Shown here piece by piece: positions 34,401 through 46,834 of a DNA stretch of 64,000 nt (position 1 is its first letter; every line of letters starts with the position of its first letter). Position numbers and translations under genes: made by a program. Below the pieces are notes generated by a model that was not told the origin of the DNA, made no database searches, and saw nothing but the letters and a program-made list of their open reading frames with translations. Source of the DNA: Eleusine coracana subsp. coracana (lineage: Eukaryota > Streptophyta > Magnoliopsida > Poales > Poaceae). The stretch is taken from positions 33,448,413-33,512,412 of the forward strand of contig CM064434.1 of NCBI GenBank assembly GCA_032690845.1. Reading direction: 5' to 3'.

Positions 34401-36555
34401 GCGCTTCGAGTCGGCCGTAGACCGGCCATAGATGTAATTGACCTCGCGTTTGGGGTCTTGGAAGTCCTCCTTATCCTTGTCTTCGTTATCCTTGTCCGAG
34501 TCCTTTCTGCCACCCTTGGGGATCCAGGGGTGTTCTTTGCAGACCTTCAAGGTGTGATGGGCGAAGTTTTTTAGCTTGAAGCATTCCCTGGCTTTGTGAG
34601 ATCCATCATATAGCAGGCAAGGGCCATCGAGCATCTTGTCGAAGTCATCCTGAGTGACTGGTTTCCTCCTGGTCGGGCGCTCGGTGTTGGCCACCGTTCG
34701 GTCTTGCTTGCGATTCCTATCGCCGTCTTTGCTGTAATCGGATGGACCCGACTGGTTCCTTGGGGTCGCCTCCTTGTACTGACGAACTTGGAATAGAGCC
34801 GAATTGCCGGCAGCATATTTGTCGGCCATAGTGAATAGTTCTTTGGCTGACAGTCCGCTGACAGCATCCAACCTCCCAATCTTCTTTATTAGGTCGTCGT
34901 CACGGAGTCCTCCCTGGAAGGCGGCGATGACTTGAGCATCCGAGATGTTAGGGATGGTATTTTTTACTTGGCAGAAGCATTGGATGTATTCTCAAAGTGG
35001 CTCCCGGTCCCGCTGTTTGATCCGGCCAAGTTCCCAATGATTCCCTGGCCTGTCGAAGGTGGCTTGAAAATTGGCCACGAACTGTCGACAAAGATCCGCC
35101 CAGGAGGTGATAGAGTTGTCAAGCAGATTAGTGAGCTAGGCTCTTGCTGCTGGGGCTAAGCAAACATGCAAGTAGTTGGCCATGACAAAGCTATCGCCGC
35201 CGAGAGCCCGTATGGCTGACGAATAGACGTGAAGCCAGTCGCGCGGATCCGTCTTGCCGTCATACTTCTCAATGCCGACTGGCTTGAAGCCGACTGACTA
35301 GCTGACGATTCAGAGTTCCTGAGTGAAGGCTTGGATGCCAGCCTCATCGTCATAATCGTCGGTGACTGGAGTCCGTTCTTATTCACGTTCGGCTTCTCGG
35401 CGAGATCTATCATCACGGCGGCCCTCATCCCGTCGATCACGGTAATGATCATCTCCATGTGGCTGCCGCCTGTTGTCACGCTCGTAGTCAACATAACCGC
35501 GCCGGTGCCGTTCATCTTCATACTCTCGGTGGGCCGCATCGTCGCGCTCCTGGTATCTGTTGTCCAGTCGGACCCGCGCATCACGTGGTGGTATGCCGTT
35601 GTGCAGGTCGGCGCTTGGATGCCGATCATGGTACTCTGCAATGGGCCTGCACCTGGGGATGGTAGGCGGGGTTGCCTCCCGGTTGGAGCGCTGTCGGTCT
35701 CTTCTATCCTCCCTGGGTACCGAACTAGCGGCCCCAGAAACTGATTTACTCGGTGTTGATCGTGCTGCGTGCATCTCCAGTACAGCCGCGGCCCTGATGT
35801 GCGCTTTCAATTGGTTGACTTGACGTGTCTCTAGGGAGACCTGGAGCAGGGGCTCTATTGTTTCCAGGAGGGTCACCGCGGCCATGATGTTATGTTGTGG
35901 GGTCTTGAAGACGTCTTCACCATCAAGCTTTAAGGTGAGGTATCCTATATCTAGGTTTTGCACTACTCGGGGTCTCTACTGAGCATCCGGTCGTCAAAGT
36001 GGAGGAGTGGTGGCATTTGGATCACCATCTTCGAGGTCAGTTTCATGCCCGTCTACGCGCGGCAGCATCCGCCGATGTTTCACCGTCTACTTGCCTCTGG
36101 GCAGCAGGTGCCACCATGAATACCTTGTGGAAATCCAAGGAACAACTCTCTGAATCACTCGGCTCTTCAATCAAGTCCAGGAGTGACTCGCTTTCAAGGC
36201 CGATTGCTGCAACGAATCTTGATTCATCAAAAAATTTGGGATCTTCGTCCGACTGATCCATCTGATAAGCTGGGAGATCAACCATAGTGTAGCCCGAATC
36301 GACCAAGGTTGTCAATCGGGGCGTTGCGGACAATGTTGAGTTGCCACCCAAAAGGGTTTCCGCTTGGAGAGCTGTCGCCGCATTGTCGAGGCCAAGCGGG
36401 AATCGGCCAGCCGAATTGCTCTGATCGGTCGTGGCAGCATCTGAGTGGGCCGCGCGTTCATGCTTGACGAGGTTCCCGTGCTGATCGGCGACGAGGTTAA
36501 TGGTGCCAAAGCGGATCTTGTCTCCCGGGTGAAACTTGATGTCGATGAGAGCCAT
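34401..36555 (-). pseudogene. Element C gag
   Basis: The start ATG on the minus strand is at 36555 (MALIDIKFHPGDKIRFG). The N-terminal part is followed by a long charged Arg/Asp/Glu-rich region (about 35380-35750), the capsid-like segment in broken frames, and a nucleocapsid-like motif CLLYDGSHKARECFKL near 34590-34640 in which the usual Cys-X2-Cys is altered. Lys/Asp-rich sequence follows. Multiple frame changes show it is inactive. Confidence 0.72.
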
Positions 36556-36584
36556 CGATTTCGACAAAGCTACACTCAACGCTG

Positions 36585-36603
36585 CCCCTTCCTGGCGCGC
36601 CAA
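36585..36603 (-). promoter_or_regulatory. Element C primer binding site
   Basis: The minus strand reads TTGGCGCGCCAGGAAGGGG next to the 5' LTR end; this kind of PBS is common in plant Tat/Athila elements. Confidence 0.75.
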
Positions 36604-36604
36604 C

Positions 36605-37019
36605 TGTCGAGATATATTCTCGATAGTAGATCTAGGTGTGCGTATGAGTATGAAAGATCGATGGACATAGGACACAAGGGTTATACAGGTTCAGGCCTAC
36701 TGAAGGATAACAACCCTACGTCATGTTTGGTGTTTCTGTATTGCTAGGGTTCGCACTGGAATTAGGGTTCCAACACGGGTCTATCCTTTTCCAAAGGCCC
36801 CCTACCCTCCTTATATATCCGAAGGGCAGGGATTTACATGGTAATCTTTTAGTCGGTTACAACAGATTCTATCTATCCAACATATCTGCTAACCTAACTT
36901 GTCGCTTACTTAAACAAGTACCTCAATAAATATCTTCTGGGCCGAATACACCATATCCGAGCCCCCGGCCCACTCGGCTGATTAGCCGAGTGGTTAGTAT
37001 CCTGGGTACATATCCCACA
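36605..37019 (-). repeat. Element C 5' LTR
   Basis: 415 bp, with the same ends as the other LTR; TSD aagcg follows at 37020-37024. Confidence 0.9.
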
Positions 37020-37024
37020 AAGCG

Positions 37025-38206
37025 AAAGCGCAAGGCTAAGGCTAAGGCTACAGATGAGATCTCTAGCACTAAGCCTAAGCCTGCAGCAGCTTCTAATCCT
37101 AGACCGGCAGCTGGTGATCCTTGTTTTCACTGCAAGAAACCCGGTCATTGGAAGATGAATTGCAAGCTTTATCTAGAAGAGCTGAAGAAGAAGCATAGAG
37201 ACACTTCTAATTCAGGTATCAATGTTATTGAAGTTAATAATGTTGCTACATGTCCTTATGATTTATGGGTATTTGATACCGGATCGATGATTCATACTTG
37301 CAAATCGTTGCAGGGACTTAAAGAAGCAAGGAAATGTGGAAAGGGCGAGGTGGATGCTTGTGTCAGCAATGGTGCAAAGGTTGCTACGTTGGCCATCAGA
37401 ACTTATCCACTTTCATTACCATCAGGATTAGTTTTGGAGTTAAATAATTATTATTATATTCCTTCCTTAGGCAAAAACATTATTTCTTCAAAGTGTTTGG
37501 AGGAAGATGACGGTTATGAGGTCATAATAAGGAACAAATGTTGTTCCATTTATTTGAATGATATTCTCTATAGTAATTGCCCATTGGTGAATGGATTATA
37601 TTACTTGGATCTTGATAATAAGTCTATTTATAATATTGATGTGAAAAGGCTCAAGCCTAATGATTTGAATCCTACATATACTTGGCATTGTCGTTTAGGT
37701 CATATAAATGAGAAGCGCATAAAGAAGCTCCATACAGATGGTCTTCTAAATTCTTTTGATTTTGAATCAATTGATACATGTGAGTCTTGTTTACTTGGCA
37801 AAATGATTAAGTTGCCTTTCACAGGAAATTGTGAGAGAGCGAGTGAACTATTGAGACTTGTACATACGGATATATGTGGACCAATGAGTTGCACGGTCAG
37901 AGGTGGTTTTCAGTACTTCATAACTTTTACCGACGACTTTAGTAGATATGGTTATATCTACTTAATCAGGCATAAGTCTGAATCCTTTAAAAAGTTCAAA
38001 AAATTTCAAAATGAAGTACAAAATCAATTGGGCAAGACTATTAAACTCCTACGATCTGATCGTGGTGGTGAATATTTGAGCCATGAATTTGGTGAACATC
38101 TAAAATAATATGGAATTGTTCCACAATGGACTCCGCTAGGAACGCCCCAATGGAATGGAGTATCCGAACGGAGGAACCGAACCTTGTTAGACATGGTTAG
38201 GTCTAT
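37025..38206 (+). pseudogene. Element B gag end, protease and integrase N-terminal half
   Basis: The frame resumes after the aagcg duplication. It shows a basic tract, the CCHC knuckle CFHCKKPGHWKMNC, the protease motif WVFDTGSMIHTC with intact Asp-Thr-Gly, GAG-pre-integrase HCRLGHINEKR...CESCLLGK, and the integrase start HTDICGPMS, FTDDFSRYGYIYL and RSDRGGEYLS. A TAA near 38106 replaces a Gln codon. The reading stops at the insertion of element D (TSD tctat), just after SERRNRTLLDMV. Confidence 0.88.
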
Positions 38207-38630
38207 TATGGGATATATATACCAGGGATACCTCACTACTTGGATATATTGCCGAGTGGGCCGGGGTGTAATAAAGATAAAGCCCATGAAGATAACTACT
38301 CGGATTATTACTTGGAGTAGACGATAAGTCAGTACTAGAGATAGAAAGTTAGAGATAGAATTCTAGTCGAAATAACCGACTAGGAGACTTGCCATGTAAC
38401 CCTGCTCCCCGAATATATAAGGAGGGGCAGGGGCTCTCTCATAGACATCACAGCATACTGCATAATACACAACAGAACACAGGACATAGAGTTGTTATCC
38501 TTCGGGAGGTCCGAACCTGTCTAAACCTTGCGTCTTGTGTCTCCATCGACTCTCGGTCTCGTGCATGCCTTTACTGATAAACAAGGATCATGGATAGCCC
38601 TATGATCCGCTGCCGACAATAGTATCGACA
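38207..38630 (+). repeat. Element D 5' LTR
   Basis: 424 bp; TATA box gaatatataagg near 38411. Confidence 0.9.
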
Positions 38631-41600
38631 GTTGACACACCAGGAAGGGGTCACGCGGTGATCGACTTGTCGAGTTTGATGGCCAAGTTTTTGGAAAAAT
38701 ATAGACCTTCGTCGCAGATCTATTTGCTTGTTCAAGATTCATAAACAAGCATATATTGCTCGGCATTCGATGTCGTCGGCGGCAATGTAAGCTATACCAC
38801 ACACGTGATGTTGTGTTGTGTGCTTCTGTTCGGTTGCAACCAGCGCACAGCACGCCGGCAAATCAATTGGTGAAGCAAGCCAACGAGAGCTGATTAACTC
38901 ATCGAGTTCAAGATCTCACAAGATTAGAGTTGCGTCGGAATCGATCTATTCACAGGCCAAGATCTTTATCAACGCCGATAGAATACATGCAGGCCGTGAT
39001 GATCGTATCCTACACGACGTCGGCGAGTGATTAATGTAATCACCGAAGCAAACCAGTACAAGAATTGATTTACCGGAGGTCTGATCCGGTCGAGCGTCAG
39101 GGAAGATTCTTTCTTTATAGTTTCCATAGTATTTTATTCCTTGTCTGCTAATTAACATGATTAGCACAATATCCATCACGTGATGCCATGATTTCGTCCA
39201 CAAGGAGTCCAGGGTGGTGACGTGCCTAATAGGGAAGATTTTATCCTTTTTTATGTGAAAAATATTAATTATGTTTTGCTTCTTTTGCACATGCGTAAGG
39301 TGCATGGTGACTCGAGGTCAGGCGATGATTGACGACTCGGGTTAGCTTCATTGTCACCTCCATGCTCGATTTCCTATGCACTCATTCTTGCGGGCACATC
39401 AGGCAACGAGTTCATGGTCCAGTCGGCGCAGCGAATGAAAGGCAGGGATTTATAAGATCCATCGGTGGTACAAGTTGGTTACTGCACAAGACCCCTATTC
39501 TACAGGTCGATCGAGTTTTGACGACTCTAAGCAACAGCCGTGAGCTGCGAGCGAGCCCCGACTCACCGAGTTCAGAAGTCCAAACCGAGTCGTTTATGCA
39601 CTGGAAATCAGATGAACAGTAGCAAAGGTGGTGTGAATTTGTGTGTCATCTGATGCACGATCGACTTCAAGTGGATGGACATCTGCTTTCGGTTGCTGGT
39701 TTGCCGAGTTTATGAAGAATCTGCCATGGTTCTGGTAAACTTCGAGGCAAACGCATCAGGGAAGGATTATTTTGCTGCATGCTATCCTTTTTTGGTTATT
39801 CTTTGCTGCATTATTTTATTTTGCACTAACTAATCAATCTGATAAGTAGCGTACTCACCACGTGATGCCTTATTCCTGCATGCATATGGTTTTCGCGAAG
39901 CATACTTTGGCGCTTCAGATCGTCGTCAGCTGATGACATTATAGCTGCAAATTGGGCAGTTCTGTAACTCGACAACTCGGCAACTCAGTGGCATGACAAC
40001 TCGGCAACTCAATCAATCACTCGGCAAGGCAACTTGGCAACTCGCAATTTTATGAGTCGAATAATGAATCACTCGGCGACTTGGTCACTAGATCGACGAT
40101 CTAATGGCGTGCCAAGGATTCCTTTACATATCATCGGTCATTGCAGAGCTAAGTCAATTTACTTAATATTAATTTTTTATTTTACTCATATTTGCTGGAA
40201 TTGAAGGCCGTAGGTTTTTAGTCTTATGGTGATTGGTTTTGGGTTTCTTTTACACTTATTGCATCTATGAGTTGATCATCCATATTATGATTATTTGTAT
40301 AATATTCATCAGATCAATCGTATGCTTGTTGCTGTGAAGAGGCTGATGATAAAGATGATGAGTCAAGTCGTCACTAGGCCGATGGCTCGGTAATTTGATG
40401 ATGCAATGATTCGTCTATATGGCCAGTGGCTCAAGCAATTCGGGCAACATGATGAGACATACTTTCGGTTGATCGTTGGAATATTCTACCTTTACTTGGC
40501 TGATGGTTCAGCTATTTGATTATTTGATGATTTGATGACTTGGCATCTCGACCAATTACTCGGCGAGCGGTTTTCTCGGGGGCTCATCTTTGACTCATCG
40601 ACCATCGAAGAGCCACGTCATTCTTTTATGGCTTAAAATTCAGACATATTTTAGTTTGATATCATGTCAATCGGTTATTGGAATTGGACCAATGTTGCAT
40701 GTTCAGAAATTTTGAATTGGACACAATAGTATTCAATGACTTAAGGACTATGGTTTGGTAGCTTGGGCACTCGGTTGTGCGACATCCTTGTCAACAAAGA
40801 TTTGACGGCTCGACGAGTCACTTGGCAAGGCCATAGGATGGTTTGTCAATAGTCAAACGACATGTCGGGGGCTCATCTACGGTTCACCGAATATCAAAGC
40901 TAAGTTACTTTTATAATTTTTATATTGTACAAATTCAATTTGAAAACCGTAGGTTTTTCATCTTATGGTGACAGTTTTGAGTTTCTTTTGAACTCATCTT
41001 TTTGCCTTGAATGGTCAATAATTTTTCTTGGTTGATTTCAACTCGTACATGTTTGGCCGAATGAGTTTTAGCGGTACATAAGTGGTATTAAGGAGAGTTC
41101 AGCTGTTTTGCTTAGTTGCTCGTCTGACTCCCATTACCCAAGTTGGTCAGTCTAGCTCCATGGCTCATGTCATTTGTCAAAATCGTCGTGCATATCGTTC
41201 TTCTAATGAACCTTGTTTGTTTTTTATGTCTGTTGGTTGAATGATCGATTATTTCTGCTAGTACGCTAAGCAAACATAAGCCTTAGATGAATAACAGGAA
41301 TCCAACAGACTTAGATATTAAAGGCCTTGTTTCATCAATACCTTATATTAATTTTACATATAACTACATTATTTGTGTTCTTGTATTATAGTTATCTCAT
41401 CAATATCACTCAGTCATGGAACATCGAGTCATTGGATCACTCGGTCACAGAGTGCCGAGTCATTGGATCACTCGGCCATGATCAACTACTAATGGTTTTT
41501 GGAATTTTGATCCCTTGGGCCTTTTAACCTATTATGTCGAGGGTTCGTCTTTAGCTCGATGGATATTAAGCAGCTAAGTATTTTTATAAATTCAGTTTTG

Positions 41601-42840
41601 TTCATCTAATTAAAGGTCGTAGGTTTAACTTAGGGATGATTTCTTTTTGCATAATCTTGATGCATTAGACTCTTGGTATTACCTTAACTCGTATATGATT
41701 GACCGAGGGAGTTCTTAGTCTCCATAGTTCATATCGTTTGTTGAGGACCGAGGCAGCTTTTTACATTGATTTACATGTTCATCCGAGTGATATCTTAGTC
41801 TCCATGCTCCATATTGAAAGTTAAGGAAGTCGTTTAGTAGTATTGGTACCTGATATTTACTGGTTGTGAGAGTTAGTCTCGAGTTCATATAGTACTTAAT
41901 CACCCATTACAACCCAAGCATCTATTGCATTTCTGGCAATGGATCAAGTTTGTTTTATATATATTACATATTGAATACATTATTTGTTTTATCAATGTAT
42001 TATCTCTTAAGTACATTATTTTTTATATATATGTATTATTCATTGAATACATTATTTATTTTGTCAATGTATTACATATTGAATACATTAGTTTCCTTGG
42101 AATATAGTGGTTATATCCCCTGGAGCCACTTCATTTTAAAATCACTTGGTTATTTTTATTGGATCATTCAGCTTCATTATTGGATCACTCGGTCTTCTTG
42201 TTCCGAGTTGTTATATCATTCGGCTATATTATTGAATCACTCGGCCATTATTGATTACTTATGATTTTACTTAATATTGGAGAGCCCTGCAAGAGTTGCT
42301 ATTTTTCACTTGGCACCACACCCGGGGGCTGCTATACTTGTTATATTTAATTAAGTATTTCTTGGATATTTTTGATGGCTCTTATACTTATTATATTAGA
42401 TCAAGTATCATCCGGATATTTTGATGACTGCTATGCTTGATATATCTGATCAAGTATCACTCGGATTCATTAGTACCAATGGTTCCTTTTGTTAGTTGGA
42501 GGGAGTGGTAGAACCAATCTTGGGGGCTACCGTACTAAAACTCCTCATCGAATCAGTCGGAGAAAGTGGTAGATCCAGATTTACATATGGTGTTATTATT
42601 TTTGACTCACAAGATATTTTGTGATCTAAATACCTTCTGAGTCGGGGGCTATACCTACACCTAGTAGGTGGATTTTTTTCCCCGTATATGGATATTATTT
42701 GACGCATAATCCTTTTTGAAGATTCTTGGAGACCTTTACAAGTTTGTTGTTGTACATGAAAAAGTTAATCATATTCATGGCGAAGCATTAGTCAATCAAT
42801 TGAAGATCAACAACTAACTTGCAAGTCTCTCGGGGGCTAC
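38631..42840 (+). other. Element D noncoding interior with actcgg-rich clusters
   Basis: No long ORF is convincing. Short words built on actcggc/cactcgg recur, most densely at 39966-40090, 41405-41485 and 42175-42250. A word cluster 'gtaggtttt..tcttatggtgat' appears at about 40209 and 40950, and in weaker form near 41615, which suggests an old internal multiplication with a period of several hundred bases. Confidence 0.6.
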
Positions 42841-43272
42841 TGTGGGATATATATACTAGGGATACCTCACCACTCGGATATATTTTCAAGTGGGCCAGGA
42901 TCCAATAAAGATAAAGCCCATGAAGATAACTACTCGGATTATTACTTGGAGTAGATGACAAGTCAGTACTAGAGATAGAAAGTTACAGATAGAATCCTAG
43001 TTGGAATAACCGACTAGGAGACTTGCCATGTAACCCTGCCCCCCCCCCCCCCGGATATATAAGGAGGGGCAGAGGCTCTCTCATAGACATCATAGCATAC
43101 CGTATAATACACCACAGAATATAGAACATAGGGTTGTTATCCTTCGGGAGGTCCGAACCTGTCTAAACCTTGTGTCTTGTGTGCCCATCGACTCTTGGTC
43201 TCGCGCATGCCTTTGCTGATAAACAAGGATCATGGATATCCCTATGATCCACTGCCGATAATAGTATCGACA
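42841..43272 (+). repeat. Element D 3' LTR
   Basis: 432 bp. It contains a run of 15 or so C before the TATA box (near 43038-43053) where the other LTR has only ctcccc; this accounts for most of the length difference. Confidence 0.9.
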
Positions 43273-43277
43273 TCTAT

Positions 43278-45395
43278 GATGAGCCAAAGTGATCTTCCAT
43301 TGTCCTTCTGGGGATACGGTCTAGAAACTATCACTCTCACACTTAATAGGGTTCCATCTAAATCAGTGGAAAAGACACCATATGAGATATGGACTGGGAA
43401 GCATCCCGGATTGTCTTTTCTTAAGATTTGGGGATGTGAGGCTTATGTAAAACGTATGACGTCTGATAAGCTTTCTTTCAAGTCTGATAAATGCTTCTTT
43501 GTAGGATACCCTAGGGAAACCAAAGGTTATTATTTCTACAACTGGGAAGAGGGCAAAGTGTTTGTCGCTCGTAATAGTGTTTTTCTAGAGAAAGAGTTTC
43601 TCTCCAAAAGGGTAAGTGGGAGAATGGTGCAACTTGAAGAAGTTCAAGAAGCTCTAGAAAATGTTTCTTCTTCCGCTATACCACAATTGGATGAACAAAT
43701 TATTGGTGAACCAATTGTTGAAACACCAGCCCTACGTAGGTCAGAAACGGCACGTCACGCTCCTGAAAAGTTCACGCTCCTAACCACAGGGCAGCGCAAC
43801 ATATTATTGTTAGACAATGATGAGCCTAAGACTTACAGTGAAGCAATGATGGGACCAGGCTCTGAGAAATGGCTTGGAGCCATGAGATCCAAATTAGAAT
43901 CCATGAGGGAAAATCAAGTTTGGAACTTGATAGATCCGCCTGATGGTGTAAAAACCATTGAGTGTAAATGGGTTTTTAAGAAAAAGATAGACATGGATGG
44001 AAATGTTCACATCTATAAGGCACGATTGGTGGCAAAAGGTTTTAAGCAAATTCAAGGGATTGATTATGATGAGACCTTCTCGCCCGTCGCTATGCTAACG
44101 TCTATACGGATCCTTCTAGCAATTGCCATATTTTATGATTATGAGATATGGCAAATGGATGTCAAAATGGCTTTCCTTAATGGAAACCTAAGTGAGGATG
44201 TGTACATGACATAGCCTGAAGGTTTTGTTGATCCACAAAATGGTAGGAAGATATGCAAGCTTCAAAAGTCCATTTATGGACTAAAGCAAGCATCTCGGAG
44301 TTGGAATCATTGCTTTGATGAGGTAGTCAAAGGGTTTGGCTTCATTAAAAACGAAGAAGAGCCTTGTGTTTACAAAAGGGCTAGTGGGAGCGTGCTTGTC
44401 TTTCTGGTACTTTATGTGGATGACATATTGCTGATCAGTAATGATATTCCAATGCTTGAAGTTGTTAAGACTTCTTTGAGAAAGAGTTTCTCTATGAAGG
44501 ACTTAGGAGAGGCAGCTTACATTTTGGGCATTAAGATCTATAGAGATAGATCAAAAAGGCTAATTGGATTATGCTAAGACACGTACATCGACAAGGTATT
44601 GAAACGGTTCAATATGCAAGATTCCAAGAAAGGTTTCTTGCCCATGTTGCATGGCATTACTCTTAGCAAGACTTAGTGTCCTTCGACACCTAATGAGATA
44701 GAGAAGATGAGAGCGATCCCGTATGCTTCGGCTATCAGATCCATCATGTATGTCATGATATGTACGCGTCCAGATGTAGCTTTTGCCCTAAGCGCTGTAA
44801 GCAGATTCCAATCAAACTCAGGAGAAGCTCACTGGGTGGCTAGTAAGAATATCCTAAAGTACTTGAGAAGAACTATGGGTATGTTCCTAGTCTATGGAGG
44901 TGAGGAAGAGCTTGTTGTAAATGGTTACACTGATGCTAGCTTCCAACCGACAAAGACGATTCGAGATCGCAATATGGATATGTGTTTTGCCTCAATGGAG
45001 GCGCTGTGAGCTGGAAGAGTTCCAAGCAAGATACGGTTGCTGACTCAACAACAGAGGCTGAGTACCTTGCCACTTCAGAAGATGCAAAGGAAGCTGTTTG
45101 GATCAGAAAATTTGTTTCTCAGTTGGGTGTGATTCCTAGTGCATCCTGTCCAATGGATCTCTATTGTTATAATAGTGGTGCCATCGGGCAAGCCAAGGAG
45201 CCTAGAGCACATCAAAAGAACAAACACGTACTACGGTGTTATCACCTCATCTGGGACATCGTCGCTCGAGGTGATGTAAAGATATGCAAGGTGCACACGG
45301 ATTCAAACATTGCTGATCCGTTGACAAAGCCTCTCTCTCAGCCCAAGCATGAGGCACATATGAGATCCATGGGCATTAGATATCTGCATGATTAA
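43278..45395 (+). pseudogene. Element B integrase end, reverse transcriptase and RNase H
   Basis: The B frame resumes after the tctat duplication: FWGYGLETITLTLNRVPSK, KIWGCEAYVK, FVGYPRETKGYYFY, then RT with ECKWVFKKKIDMDGN, YKARLVAKGFKQ, WQMDVKMAFLNG, SIYGLKQASRSW and the YVDD box (about 44415). RNase H shows YTDASF, DSTTEAEYLA and DPLTKPL. Breaks are stops near 44213, 44576 and 44675 (all former Gln codons by context) and a one-base frameshift near 44985. The C-terminus ends at 45395. Confidence 0.9.
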
Positions 45396-46328
45396 TGTAT
45401 GAGAGATTGTGTAATGTCTATGTTTATGTGTGATTGAATAAAGTGTTATTTTGTTCCATAGATAATAATTATTGCATTGATTGACAAGTACATGACTTGT
45501 TTATGAAACTTATTATTTTTCATAATATTATCCTAAAATGATCCCTAGTTTCTTATCATTATGTGGGACAATAATGATTCATGAACTAGCACATGTATTG
45601 ATTGATGATCATGTTTCACAGATAATAGATATGGAGATATCGAATCAATAATGTGGACACATGTTAGAGAACATGGTGTTGGATTGACGCACTAATAGAC
45701 TCTGCTAAGATGTTATTATTGTGCCATCAGTTGTTGTCTTGTATGATGTATCTTCGGGATCCTTAGACCTGAGATCGTCATTGATTCCCAGAATGCATAA
45801 TAGCACACTTAGGGGTTACCAAATACTATCCGTAATTGGGTAGTTATAAAGGTAATTTTTGGGTATGTTATGAAACATGTCGTGGGGTGTGAGCGGTCAA
45901 GATGGAATTTGCCCCTCCTGATAATAGGAGAGATATCTCTGGGCCCCTCGAGTTAGATGGATTTGGAAGTGGATGGCCATGCCAATGTGATTAAAAGTTA
46001 ATCACGATGACTAAGAGTTAGTCATGATAAATCCACTAGACATTCGAGTGAATGGTCGAGCTATTACAGGGATGGCACGTATCTTGCCTTGAGCTTGACT
46101 GATATCGTGAGGCAAAGGGATCGATGAATACGTATGTCAAAGATTCAGCCAATATGATTTTTATGTGTGCACGAGAATCAGTATGTGCTGCTAGGTGTCG
46201 CTATTGATTTATGTTTTGAAAAGGGGTTTTCACATCATTATCACGTACATGTGAACCTAACGGGTCACACACTTAACGGGTTGGAACATCGCTTGCCTAT
46301 GTGATTGTCTCTAGTGCAAGTGAGAGAT
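45396..46328 (+). other. Element B 3' noncoding region and PPT
   Basis: AT-rich, no ORF. The PPT-like caagtgagagat precedes the right LTR at 46329. Confidence 0.7.
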
Positions 46329-46834
46329 TGTTGGAGAGATGCCCAAGAGACATTACGGATTTGATCCGTATGTGAGGGTCACACGGATATTGATCCGTGT
46401 GGGATTAGTCCACTAATGGGCTAACTTGTTGAGGCCCATTAGAAGGATCTATATAAGTGGAGGCGGGGCAAGGGGTACGGGTACCTACCAGTCCATAACC
46501 CTAGCCACCACACTCCTCTCTCTCGCCCACAACCCTAACCGTATTGCCGGTGCTAGCACGTCGAGCACAGCGCTCCAACCCCGTATGTGTGGATACCGCG
46601 AGGAGGCGCTATTGTTGTTGCGGTGCCGGACGGCTAGACTAGGAGGAGACGATTGATGTGATCAACTACTTCCTCTACACTGACACGTGACTTCGTTGGA
46701 CGAGCTGCTCCAACATTCACTTCCGCTCCGCGTGCTTGTCTAGTGGTAATGATCCATGATCCCCTTCTTGCAAGGTTTCCTAGTTAAACGGTAGAAATTA
46801 TTATATGCTATCGTAGCCTACCCGTTCTCTAACA
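46329..46834 (+). repeat. Element B 3' LTR
   Basis: 506 bp with the same ends as the 5' copy; TATA box atctatataag near 46448. Confidence 0.92.

Larger units (their letters stand above)
25382..37019 (-). mobile_element. Element C: Tat-like Ty3/Gypsy retrotransposon, minus strand
   Basis: C is 11.6 kb with TSD aagcg (25377-25381 and 37020-37024). LTRs of 414 bp (25382-25795) and 415 bp (36605-37019) begin TGTGGGAT and end CTCGACA or CTTGACA on the minus strand. The PBS at about 36585-36603 reads TTGGCGCGCCAGGAAGGGG. The minus strand carries gag, protease, RT, RNase H and integrase in Gypsy order. Between integrase and the 3' LTR lies a gene on the opposite strand (26704-29983), a hallmark of Tat-lineage elements such as Grande. 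LTRs differ by about 22 substitutions and two small indels by hand count. Confidence 0.9.
38207..43272 (+). mobile_element. Element D: non-autonomous Gypsy-type element related to C
   Basis: D is 5.1 kb with LTRs 38207-38630 and 42841-43272, PBS gttgacacaccaggaagggg at 38631 and PPT tctcgggggctac before 42841. The TSD is tctat (38202-38206, 43273-43277). Its 4.2-kb interior contains no gag-pol motif, so it is a LARD-like element that needs proteins from elsewhere. LTR beginnings (TGTGGGATAT), the actcgg words, and the ccttcgggagg and aaccgact motifs resemble element C's LTR, so a Tat-type partner is likely. The left LTR starts TA instead of TG by one change. Hand count of LTR differences is about 37. 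Confidence 0.85.
22895..46834 (+). mobile_element. Element B: Tork-like Copia retrotransposon
   Basis: B has two 506-bp LTRs (22895-23400, 46329-46834; TGTTGGAGAG...TCTCTAACA) and a PBS at 23402-23414. Gag, protease, integrase, RT and RNase H are in Copia order and resemble the TNT1/Tork group. The flanking pentamers are aaaaa (left) and aaaac (right), an imperfect TSD. By hand count the LTRs differ at about 49 of 506 positions with no length difference. The coding part is broken by element C (in gag), element D (in integrase), several stops and one frameshift. Confidence 0.9.

Noticed and set aside
35331..35823. Plus-strand ORFs of 68-137 codons
   Set aside because: Opposite-strand shadows of the charged gag region of element C.
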